Positions 27,301 to 39,300 of a DNA stretch of 64,000 nt are shown piece by piece. The translations under genes were made by a program, and so were the position numbers. Positions within the stretch are counted from its first letter, which is position 1; every line of letters starts with the position of its first letter. The notes beneath the pieces were generated by a model. The model saw nothing but the letters and a program-made list of their open reading frames with translations. It was not told the origin of the DNA and ran no database searches. The DNA comes from Acanthaster planci. Taxonomy: Eukaryota; Echinodermata; Asteroidea; Valvatida; Acanthasteridae. Where the stretch lies: assembly GCF_001949145.1 (NCBI RefSeq), contig NW_019091374.1, forward strand, positions 1,351,657 through 1,415,656, read 5' to 3'.

Positions 27301-30300
27301 ACATCCTCCACATTTTGACTGGCAATAAGAATGATACCCCACACTTTGCAGACAAAACACTACAATAGTTAAACATGCTGACCTCAAGTGAAACCTGAAG
27401 TCAGGAATACGCCCAACCCCTTCCAAGTGCAAATGACCCTCCAACTCATTCCATTTATTTAGAGGCTCTAAACAAATCCTCCGACTTCAAAGCCTTTTGT
27501 TTGGAGGGGACTGGCCAAAAATTACATACAAGAGCAAAAGATTCCATACCACAACTTTATTTGCTGTTGCTCTGAAAGTTATCAGTAACTAATTCTAAAC
27601 GACAAAAAAGCTCACTGAGATGGGGCCACATGACAATCAAACTTCCACACTACCAGGCCTGTCCATTCTTATTTTCTCTTCGTGCATTTATTTCTCCAAC
27701 AGTGATCCATACATAAAAAAGCACCATTTGTCGCGAATGATCAAAGCAGTTTACAATATCATCACAAGGCACATAACCTGAAAAAGAATCAGTGTTTTTA
27801 AACATTTCTCCTGCTTGTGGCTAATTTCCCTGTTTACAAATCCAGTGAGAGAGTGGTTGACTTTCACTCAGATGTGAAGTTTATTTATATTTCTATTCCA
27901 ATCTTCCATAGCGCCTCCTTGTAACAAAATCATTAATCCAAAAACTTAAAGAAAGGAATTTACTAGTACCATCTTTCATCTTCTCCCTGTTCACAACACT
28001 CATGAAGTGACTCCACTAGTACCGTTTTTTGACGAACAAACAATGTTATTGTCGTCCGTGTTCCTGACCTATTGTGGGTGCTGTTTGTTGAAGGGTGCAC
28101 GGGCATGCCCTCTTGTAAACAATGTTTCATTTCTTGTAAACAACGGCTGTTTTCCAATACTTGACTTGGGCTCCGTCTGAGGCTTCAACTGTTTTTTTAC
28201 TTCCTGACTTTGAGGTTGTAAGCACAAGAGTAAGTCTGATACAGTGGAACGTCACTATACCGAACATTCGGCTGTACAAAACATCGTCCTTGGCTCCTAA
28301 TATTTTGTGCACAAAATATACCAACATTATGCAGTTGCAAATCAACCAAGATTCGCCACAGCATGCATCAGAGATTGATCCTGAGCGGTAGCTTCACGAC
28401 TTTTAGGACAAACTGAATATCCATTTTGTAACTCAAGATTTAATTTAAAAAACAAAAACAATTTACAGATACATTTCTAGAAACCTCAAATGCAACCGCA
28501 AAACAACGAAAACAGCGAATCATAGTATTACAAGAGGGTGCACTTCAGTTAGACAAGAGAGGGTGCTTTTCAACATGGCAACGAAAAGTTCGGCAGTTAA
28601 TTTCACTATACCGAACTACCCCTGTACCGAACATTTAGCATGGATCCCGTCGTGTTCGTTATAGCGGCGTTCCACTGTAGTGCCACAAAACATCAAGTAA
28701 GATGCAAAAGAGCCAAACATTACAGTACTTAAATTTAAGTTAAACCTCCAGGCCCACAATCGAGGATTGGTTTCCCACACGAAGTCTGAGACGGAGATGA
28801 AGTTGAGTATTGGAAAACGGCCAATGTTGCATTTTTGCTTCATATACTGTATGGACAAGCGCATTAAATTTAATTAAGTTAATCTACATACATGTACGTA
28901 CCTCCTCCTGCTGCGCCATAGAAGCTAGGCACTGTGCCAACGTGCTACACAGACTCTTGGATGCATCTGTCAGGCTGGCTAGTTGCCGCTGAACTTCGGG
29001 TAGGCTCTCTACAGATAAAACAACAAAATGAGCACAAAGACGAAGAGATATCGGTGCCATGGTCAAACATATCCCTGGGACAGCTCGGTAGTTTCTGGTC
29101 ATAGAAAAGATCTGTTTATTATGAAAGTAGGGGCATTTTATCACAACCAGACAGGAAACATGCTTAGGTCACTGGTTGACTAGTTTAACGATTTCAGTTA
29201 CGGCTGTGGGGCATCATTTTTCTGACCAAATGAGAACTGAAATTTGGAGTAGGTTTATCACAGGTTCAAAAAGCCCTATATTTTGTTGTCCCCAAATAAT
29301 GAATCAGACATTTCCATGTATGCAGCCAACAGAGATGCGTACATTCTTCAGAAAGAGCAATTGCATTGAAAATTTGAATACATATTTGTCAACAATATCA
29401 TCCACTGCCTCATACTTTGTCTCTATTGAATCAAGTAACTGTTTCTGATTTGGCATTTATGCAGGCCATCTTAACTCCCAGTTCTTCTTCCAACAGTTTG
29501 AGGATTGAAGATTGCCAGGGTTTAACATGTTCCGGGGTTTAACATGGTTATTACTTTGACGTCAGCAAGACATTTCTGGTTTCGGGGTCACTTCAACATA
29601 CCCTGTGAGGAGGGAAGCTGTGTTCAGTTAGCATGAGCACTGGTTTCACTTACCGAGATACTCCAAAGCTGAAGCCTGGTCGTCAGTTTTCCTGCTCAGA
29701 CAAGTTTCCACAAGTTTCTGAAAGTTCTCGGCTGACTGCTCCAACAACCTCTGCCGTGCCTGTGCAGTCTGTCGGAGATGAAACAACACTTCACAATTAC
29801 CAGAAGAGGATCATATTTCCCTTGGCCTTCAGCCTTGAAAGATAAGACCCTCTTCTAGTCACTCACAGGCCCTCTCAGAGCATAGAAGTGCACTAGTGAC
29901 TTCACTGTCAGTCCATATCTGAATATACTGTTGTACATGAATATTCTATTTGTTTGTCTTAATTAAAATATTAAACTGATATTACAAAAGTACTTTTAGG
30001 GAATCAGCAACTGAGACCAGGGGAAGGAAGTCCTCGCTGATTTCATCATAGTCGTCATCTACCGTCCTGGCCGTAGTGTAGTAGTCACTGTAAGCCCGAT
30101 GGTCCTCCAGGGCAGTCAGCCAGTCCTGACAAAAACAAAGAAATAGGGAGTCTGGAGGACGACTTAAAACCCCAGCAAAAATGTTTCAACGTTTGCTTTC
30201 TTGGACCAGGGATTTGTGATGGTAAATTTTTCAAACCGTTTTCTTTATGAAAAGAAGAAGAAAAGTCTTCATAAAATCCTTCCAAACTTTTCTTTAAAAT

Positions 30301-33300
30301 TTTTTACAACAGATTGTATACAAAAGTCTTATCTGTGATTAAACTAAGATGCACTTGTACCCAGTTGATCTATGTTACAATCACAGCAGTCTAATTCAAT
30401 TCTGAAAAGTACCTTCCGGACTGAATAACTTTCATGAAATATGTCATAGCCTCTTGCACAACTTTACGCTATAGAACATGGCATAAGTGAAGTTATAACA
30501 CACCTCTTCCTGGTTCTTTATCCTGGTTGGCTGAAATACAGTCACATGTGGTTCACTAATATGGGCTAGTGCATGAATTTGGCATCAGCATAACTCGACA
30601 CGCGCCTAGACATTGCACGCGCATCACTTCCAGAGACTAGTGCCCAGTCAGGCACTAGTATTGAAAATGGTTGACTGGTTATTGCTCCCTCTGGAGGTTG
30701 CTATGGCTATTGTTGAATTGACAGTTGTACACAGCAACTAAAAATTAGAGTGTGTCTATGAAAACTAAATTTTTGAATTGGTATTGGGTGAAATGTTGAA
30801 TTTAAACAGTTAAAAACCCTGGAAGAATTCTTTTCCTTGTTGAGTATAGCAACTCAAAATTAGACTGCGTCAAGGGACACTAAAATGAACCTTTAATTTT
30901 TTGGCAATTGTTGAAGTCCTATTGAAAGTTGAAGTAAAACAGTTAAAACTCTGAAGAAATATTTTTCTAGTTTGAGGTCTGTTATAAAACATATGGACTG
31001 GCCAAATTCGGTCACTAGTGCACGCCCATGCCCACTGGGGTCTGTGACCAGGACGGCCTTTGGCCTCGGGAAATAGGACCCTCTTCTGGTCACTCACAGT
31101 CCCTTGCAGACATAGACGTGCATGAGTGACCTCAATGTCAGTCCATATGTGTATACTATGACATTATGAACAGTTCTGGGAAATTGGTTGCTGGATTTAG
31201 TCTGATCTAGGTCTCAGACATGGACTGTGATTCAAGTACAACTCGAGCTCTACCAACTAGATAAGCTCACACACGAGTTTTTGAGACATGCTCACCTCCC
31301 TGGAGAATTTGGAGGTGTCAGAATCCAGGATCCAGGTATGCAAGGAGTTGTTAGAGTACTGTACTGTGAAGATGTTGGAGTTGGTGGGACTAGGCTGCAA
31401 GGGGAATTTGTCAAACATAAAGAAACTGTTACATTCCATTTTAAATATTACCCACACTTTGGCAGGTAAACTTGATTTGTGAAAAAAAAAAAGGCAAGAG
31501 AATTTTAAAAAACTATGTCAAATACTGACTGACTCCTTTGAGTCATCTGTGCACAGTATTTAGAAACCATTAATTGGAGTGACTTCATCTTTAGTAGACC
31601 ATATTCTGATGCAATAATCCTTCTGCCAGTTAAATTTCAATAAAATTTGGTACACTGAGTTATCTGATTGCACATAAACATAAAATTTAAATTCTTCAGA
31701 CTAAAGACACTGTTGCTGTATCTTGTGATTCGGGGGCAAGTTTTTGCATAGCGCCTACCATCTCTGGAATGGACTGGTTCCTTTATGCCCTTCTATCCAT
31801 TGAAAAGAGTGTACTGGTGCAAGGCGTCTCTTACTCAACTAAGCAAAAGCTTGCCCCAAATCACGAGGTATAGCAACAGTGTCTTTAGGATAGAGAATTC
31901 AAATTCTTATGCTCTCGTGAATTAAAAAACTCAGTGAACCAGATTTTATTCAAATAAAAGAAAAACAAAAATGAAAGATTTATTGAAGAGAGGTGTTGGT
32001 TTCACCAGCTGGTATAGTGTGGTGTATCAAGGTTATTGGGTCCAGGAGGAGAAACCTGACTTTTCTCTAAATATACCTATCCATATCATTTCACCAGTAA
32101 AGGAATCCTCATCTCCCACCCCCTCCAAAAAAAAGTTGGTAGTGCTTTGAATTCCTTAAAAAATGACGCCCTCTTCCTCGCCCCTACGGATTACACCTCC
32201 CCCACTGATAACAACTGTCTGCATACAGCCAGCCAAGTAATGTGCAACACATGGTCTACCTCGAAAGGCCTACCAGCCATTACCTGTGTGTGTAGAAAAA
32301 CAATGGAAACCGCAGATATGTGACGTGGGATAAACTCGATAATTACACCCATTAGCCCTGGAGTACAAAATACTACCAAGCTCTCTGCCAACGTACCAAT
32401 GATGTCGGGGGTTTGTTTGCAAGTACAACTTTTAATGGAAGCGAGAGGGAGACAAGTTGAAGCAAATGATGATATCACAAAGAGTGACATCATCAGCACA
32501 CATACTCCTGATGGTCAATCTTGGTGCATGGTATTGGGGCTTTAAAGTGTACATGTTTTACTTTACTGCAGAGGAGAAGCATGCCTGTGATTAATCTACT
32601 GGAGTGTTATATTGTAAGAAATATAAAAAAACAGGATGCCATCTCCTGTGCAGCATAACACAACACCAGTAGGTGCACTAACCTTACATACCTAGTGTGG
32701 ACTATTGAATAAAGATGTCCACATGATGCAGGAAGGGAAGACATTTTGTGGATTTACCCATGCCCACAGGATGCTTCCCCTTCTCTAAAAAAAGAAGTTT
32801 ACAGGCATTGTGGAGTTAGGGTTATCTCTGACAAAAGGAAAAGAAACAGTCAAGGAAACCTTTGGCAATGTCCCAGCTCAAGAAAAATGAGTCTTTTCAC
32901 TGAATTTCTTAACTGCGTGAAAACAGAAAAATGTCCACACTAGGTATGTAACGTAAGTAGTTTGTTCCTGTATGTATAAGCACTGAAACTTTGAGACTTT
33001 ATCCAAAGTGCTTTTCAAAAAAATTTCTGTGACGCAGTGTGTATTACGTGTTAATAAATGGCAGTCTCAAACGTGCTCCAACAATGTTACCATCAAACTG
33101 GTCTGTTCAAGGCCACCCCTCATACCAACTAGCAGAAAATAACCCCAGTACACTGTTTTTGCTGGAATCAATCCTGTCTTTGATTTCCTGTAAATGTTGA
33201 GTGCCTCGCACAATGGGTGTATGCCAAGGATTGTTTCGGGGGGGGTGCAAAGCATTTTTTCAATGGGAACAAATTTCCGGGGAGGGGTTAAACGACTTGA

Positions 33301-36300
33301 GGCAAAAGGGGGTCAATTCTGAAGTAATTTCAAGTCAATGGGGGATCTCCTTTCATCTCCTTTTGTTTCATTTCACTTTGTCTTCCCCTTTTTTCCCAAG
33401 GGAAGGCACAAGCATCCCTTCTTCTCCCCGATGTGACAGTCATGCTTGGCACTGGTATTACAAAATAGTTGATCTAAAGGTAAAGGGGCCTGCAATTAAG
33501 CCAATTGATCTCTCCAACAGAGCATGAGCAAAACGAAGCACATTGCAAGTCATCTGAGACTGTCGCCATGGCTGAGTTTGGGCGGCTTGTTCTTGTATGT
33601 TCATGAATAGATTGGTTTGTGAGTCAGCTGCTCAAACGCCGGGAACATACAACTGGTTGTTGCTGGTAGTTAGTAGCTAGCAACATGCAAGACGGCGGCG
33701 TCCATGTATGTTATTTGAGAGTTAATGTTTAGATAACTGGGATGAATTTTTTATTTAAATAGGAACATTCATTTCTGTGTTATGAAAATAATTAATGTCA
33801 ATTTTGCAAAACTTCCAATTATCTCTGGCTTTGTGAGCCATCTCTCTACTTTTTGCAGCTGTTCAAAAATCAAAATGTCACGAGATTTTCTGTGTGTTCC
33901 TGTAAAACCCTGACAAGGAGGTGGTGTGTGATCCTGTTCCAAGAACAGTGTTCTTGAGTTGTGTTCCTGCTGTTCGAGCGCGAGAACAAGAAACCTGCAT
34001 CAAGAACAGACCACCATAACTCGACCCATGTATGTACAAAATCTACCATGATTAGCATGGCTTTTATACCAGGTGGTTTTTATCCTGAATGACCTTTCCC
34101 CCTTAAAATTAGCACCCTTCCCTTGACCTCACGGCCAGTCTTCATAGCGTGCTTTACAGTTCAAGAATGGACCTGATAGATCAATCACCTCTGATACGAG
34201 ATACGCAACATACATGTATCTACGTGTACAGCAATCTGCAGAACTTTAGGTTCACCCATGCAAAATACATAAAAAGCAAACTTAACCAGTCGCTCTCAGC
34301 AACTTACGTTTATTTTCAGTGTGTAACCTTGGTATCTAGCATTGACTGCATTCCCATGATTTGAAATGTTTAGTGTTTCCTCCTTTATTTCTGATGACTT
34401 AGACTGGCTTTTTTTATCCAAGCTGCATTACTGACAACATGCCATACAAGGCCTGCCTTTGTAAAAGAAATTCATTCGAATGGCTCATAGCATGACTCGG
34501 ATGTTATGGACCACTAGACTGCAAACAACACGTTATATAATCATTCAATGAAATACTGTAATGCAGGCCTCATGACAGAAATACCAACAAAATAACAGGT
34601 GGTCTTAACACCTGTAATTGGGGAGTCGGGTTGGCGCAGTGGTTCTTTCCTCGCCTTCCACCTCTGCGGTCAGGGTTCGATTCCCGGCTCGGTCAACATG
34701 TGGATTGGGTTTTCAGTCCCAAACTGATTCCATGGGTTTTACCCAGAATATTCCTCTGGGGTTTCTCTCCCACCTCTAAAACTGTAACTGCTTCCTACTG
34801 TCTCTTCTCTACAGGTTTCATCACGCTTGCAAGCTACAGTGCCTAGGGCACTTTTGAGGAATCCTTGGTGTCATTAACAGAAATAAATAATAATAACACT
34901 TTGCAAATGACTGTAGTTGGGACTGATGGGGCAAATGGAAACAACTTGACAGAATGTTCACCTTAAATTCGGCATGATCAAGGTACCTGAATCCTACACG
35001 CTTAATGCCCGCCACAGCATCATCTCTGAAGGAAACAACACACAAACAAACAAAACTGCAATGACAGACCAATGATTAGTTTGAAAAATCTCGAAGAATC
35101 ACGCTCAAATGTTGTGTCGGTGAGATTTGTGTCCGTGAGATTTCAACCTTTAATTAGTATGAATTGTGCAGAACATGAAAAGCATGAGAGTACAGTGCGA
35201 TGTCTGATTTTGGCCTGTGCAATTGTGCAGCCACACCAACATACCTGTGCCTGTACAAGAGTGCTCAAAAATAATTTTTTTCTCTCTAATCAGCCAGACT
35301 ACCCCAGTGTTTTATTAAAAGATGTATTTTGCATCGGTAATATGCCAATTTTAATAACAAATTTTGCCTTTACACCAATGTATATAAAATACTCGGTGTT
35401 TGTCTGAGAGCTGGCGGAAAAAAAATTCACAATCACGGACTGGCCAGCCGACCCTGGCAAGTTTGGTGGCCGAGTGGTTAAGATCTCTGCACGAGTAAGC
35501 AGGTGGTCATGGGTTCGGGTCCCACCCAAGTAAACTTGTGAATGTTTTTGCATGCTCTTGGACAAACACTGAGCATCCAGTGTTACATACCAGTATACAT
35601 GTCGGTGTAAGGGCAAAAACCTGTTCTTAAATTAGTTCCGCCTTGGTTCACAACCTACAGACAGACTGTTTTCTTCTCTCTTTTTTGTTCTTTTTCACAT
35701 GTTCATTCAACAGTTCTGTATGCCAATAGCAAGAATGCAACTCCATGGCAGGGTGTGTGTCCGAGCAACTCCGGATACATTTGAGCGTGAGGCATGCACA
35801 ACATCGGTTTGGAGTGCTTCAAATCTTAGAGTCAGGCCCATCAAAAACTCACAAATCAAATCTCACAAAGTGCATAAACATGGAATACCAAAATGGCACC
35901 TACAAACAGAAAGGGTTTATTAAAACAAGCTAAAGACTACCTTTTTCTGTAGTACGTTAGTATACCTCTATCTAGAACCACCCAGTACTTTCTCAGGCCA
36001 CGTGTAAATTTGCTCTGAAATACATACAAAGAAAAATGTCATCAAAGGTACAAAAAACCTTTCCCATCAAGTGAATCTTTGTCCTTCCATGTTTAATGCA
36101 GCAAAACAAAACAGTGATTAGGTTGTACACTGTTGGATTTAGTAGTCAGGACAATTGGCAGATTACACAAATGTACATGTATAACAGCTCATGTAATACT
36201 GAGACAAGGGATGCATAGGTACAATGCAACAAAATCCAGTGTTGCTTTGGTTGCACTTTGTTGCATTCGGGAGCGTTTCCCAGCTTTGTTGGACTTTGAT

Positions 36301-39300
36301 CTGTTGCATTTGCACAGATGTTAACCCCTTCTCGGCGGGAATTTCTTTCCGAAAGCAGATTCCAAGAATTCCAGCCTCACTTGGCCACGAAGGCCACCTA
36401 CCAAACTGCAAATTCTCAGTTTGTGGCCCACTGTGCTCTGCACGCTTTGAATTACACAGTGAAAAGGCTGATTGTTCCGTGGCATGCGACTCTACTCAAG
36501 CTTCCACATTCCTGTTGCCTCTTTTCAAAGTGGGGACTATTGTGAAGCTGGTGATTATGATGCAAATTCGGCCTTTTCATTTCTGGGCTACACACAAAGA
36601 CCAATTACCATATACACAAGAGCCAGGGTCTGCCTTCTTTCACCATGTTTGCCCGAGCGTGGGCCAAGAATAATAGCTGAAAAAAGCGGGCTGAGGATCT
36701 CAATTTTTACGGCGTGTCTTAATGCATCCCAGCGTGAAGGGGTAAAGAAAATAATGAGCAACATTTACTCACTTAAGTGTTCACTTTTCGAATTCATTCT
36801 GAGGTACATTTTCATAAGTTTTTCTATTTTGGGGTATCGCACTCTTAGACGTCATGATGAATTTAGATACTTTGCAGGTATGGACAATGACAACTCCTAT
36901 CGGGCAAGAAGGCGTGTAATTAAAAATCAAACTTCACCAATTAAATTGTGAGTCATTTCTTCCAGTTGGGTGAAATGTTCAGGAACAATTAGTCAGTGGT
37001 GAAGACGATTCCATCACAAGTCCTCTTACAGGTCCAGGCACAAGTCCTGTCACATGGCCAGTCGTCACAAAATTAGTGTCAAAATTAGCACAAAATATTA
37101 GTGGTCAAATTCCTGGAGGCCCGGCACATAGAAAAAGTGCACTGCAACAGTATCGGAAAAGTAATCGACAAGGATTCTGCTCCCTCCCTTGGGCTCTTTG
37201 GCGTGAAAACTGGATAACTTGTGATGTCAACAACACTACAGGCTAATTCCCCAAGAACATCAAGAACATGCCATTACTGCAGCAGCACTGCACTCGCACA
37301 TGTTCCGAAACTTCAGGCATATTGGAATGTCGCAACAAAGTTTTGGTCAAAGGGTCATTTAAAGGCTGGCTCATACTTCAGGCATATGTGAAAAGCGAAG
37401 AAAATTTGATTTTCAAGTGTACGTTTACAATTTGGCAGCACGAAGGTTTGCTCTGACAATTTTCGTGTTCATTTTCACGTTAATTCACAGTGAAATCCAG
37501 CCTTGATAAGTATGAACGACCTGTATGCAAGCATGGACCAATCACAGTAATGGCTTCCAATTTTGGTCACTGGTTTTATAGGCTAATGCTAATATTTTTA
37601 AGCAATGATTTTGAAAACAGTTAAAATGTTACAATGCACTCACCCTTAGTAGCGAACCTTCGATTTTATCCACACTATGCACAACCTATTAAAACAAACC
37701 AACAATTTGATCTTGTATCGGTCAGGCTTCTACAATGCAAATGTACTTGTATGGTTTTAAGGCTTACAGCTTGTTTAGAAGAGGTTCAGTCAAACACTGA
37801 GTCATCCGCTCAAACTAGGAGTATGGCGAGGATGAGACAGGCTTGTGGGAAGTCTTTCAACTGGGCTAAAATGCACGCGCACTGTGCACATGCAAAGACT
37901 ATATATTGATAGAAATCGGTTGTACATACTTGGTGCACTCTGTGTGAAGTGTGCAAAACCCTGTGTGCACAATGTGCTTTCCCACCAAAATGGTGTCGTT
38001 GCTATGTAAAAATGTAACAAACTGTTCCTCTACAGAGCACAACATATGCGTGGATTTCTTTCACGAGGGAATCATAACAAAAAACAGCTCTAGAGAATGC
38101 TTGTAAATCTTACTGAGAAAACAGAAATATTGGTCTAAAATTTCGCCTGTTACCTTGACAGGTTTGATGTTCAGCAACTGTTTCATGTGCTGTGACTGGG
38201 CAAGGTCGATAGGGGTGTGTCCCTTTTTGTTTGGGAGGCGGGCATTGGCTCCGTGCTGCAGTAACAGCATGGCCACGTCCCGCTGGTCGCGGTAGCTTGC
38301 ACAGTGAAGGGGAGTGTTTCCCGTCACGTCAATGCAGTTGATGTTGGGTGGGCGGGGACCAAACAACTGTGAAAATGTAAGATAGGACCAGTTTCCAAAG
38401 GGTAGCAATAATAAATCTTTTGCAGACAATTTTTCTCTTAAACTTCATACTCTGCTTCATTCTCTAAGAACTATACCATTCCATATAATTATTGAAAACG
38501 GCAGATTTGCATCCATTCAGAATTGTCTGTGCTTTCCTGGACAACTAATCCTAATGCCCAAAGGTGTATGTAAAGTCTGGTTGAAATCAGAGGATTTGGG
38601 ACTGTTAGGACTAAAGATGCTGATGCTGTGATTGGCTTTTCACGTCAAATTGTCAACCCAAACATTACTCACTGAAAACATTTCTGAGAAACGGTTTTTC
38701 ACTGGCATGTTAGGTACTTCTATAATAAATCACTGAAGAAAAAGAAAACTCAGCTAAAAACATATTCAGCATGTAAAAACCTCGGTAATACTGAGGTTTT
38801 CTTCCAGGTATGACTGCACAGTTTTTCTCATGAATATGGAAATGTTCAAACCCATCCACCAAGTTCCTCCACTTCTCAAATCCTGTTAACAACTTTATGT
38901 CAACTGCCAATGACCCACTCTGCCATCTGAAATCCCCTTAAATCTAGTAGAGTGAGGTTAAGCACTGGACTATTAACCACATTATTAATGCAATCAGTGG
39001 ATCCACCAATAATCAGCTCTTATCTACTGACCAATGACTGGACATGGTCCAACAGGCCTTCTGCTGATGCAGCCAGGAGCTGTTGCTCTAGCTTTAACCT
39101 CTGAGCCTGCTCAGTTGCTGTGAAGAAAACAGGAGGGGAACAAATCAATGTGGTACAGAACTTCACAAATGAGTCCAGAGGAAAAGTCACATTTGAGCAC
39201 AGAAGCGAACAGAACAAAAAAGGTTATTTGCAGAATCTTTCGGCAAAGTAACTTGTAAACTAATTTTCAGATGACAGGAAGCACAAAACCCTAAACTTCA

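Larger units (their letters stand above)
9058..28901. other. OSBPL1A intron 12 (19.8 kb)
   Basis: This is the largest intron. It separates the ankyrin-PH-coil part from the FFAT-ORD part. It contains the GGGTMATTCC elements (13.77 and 18.62 kb), a perfect hairpin (15.33 kb), pogo-like elements (19.92, 23.46, 28.24 kb), the long foldback at 25.13 kb, the 602-N gap and dense TGTACA-type repeats at 10.4-18.2 kb. The 26.3-28.2 kb part shows no repeat or gene that I recognise. No extra coding exon is required between exons 12 and 13. Confidence 0.7.
31395..34961. other. OSBPL1A intron 8
   Basis: The intron holds the foldback at 31.6 kb, a TA-flanked MITE at 32.69 kb and the SINE at 34.62 kb. Short inverted GTTCTTG/CAAGAAC motifs occur at 33.93-34.0 kb. 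No coding exon is missing from the protein here. Confidence 0.7.

Noticed and set aside
36133-36951. Overlapping plus-strand open frames of 75-159 codons
   Set aside because: They have no family resemblance, overlap each other in different frames, are rich in Cys, Phe and His without pattern, and lie in an OSBPL1A intron. They look like chance frames.
38085-38130. Candidate OSBPL1A exon reading KIYKHSLEL just after exon 5
   Set aside because: It looked like the start of the PH domain but has no donor and does not contain the EG-L motif. The 42-nt exon at 37644-37685 fits exactly.
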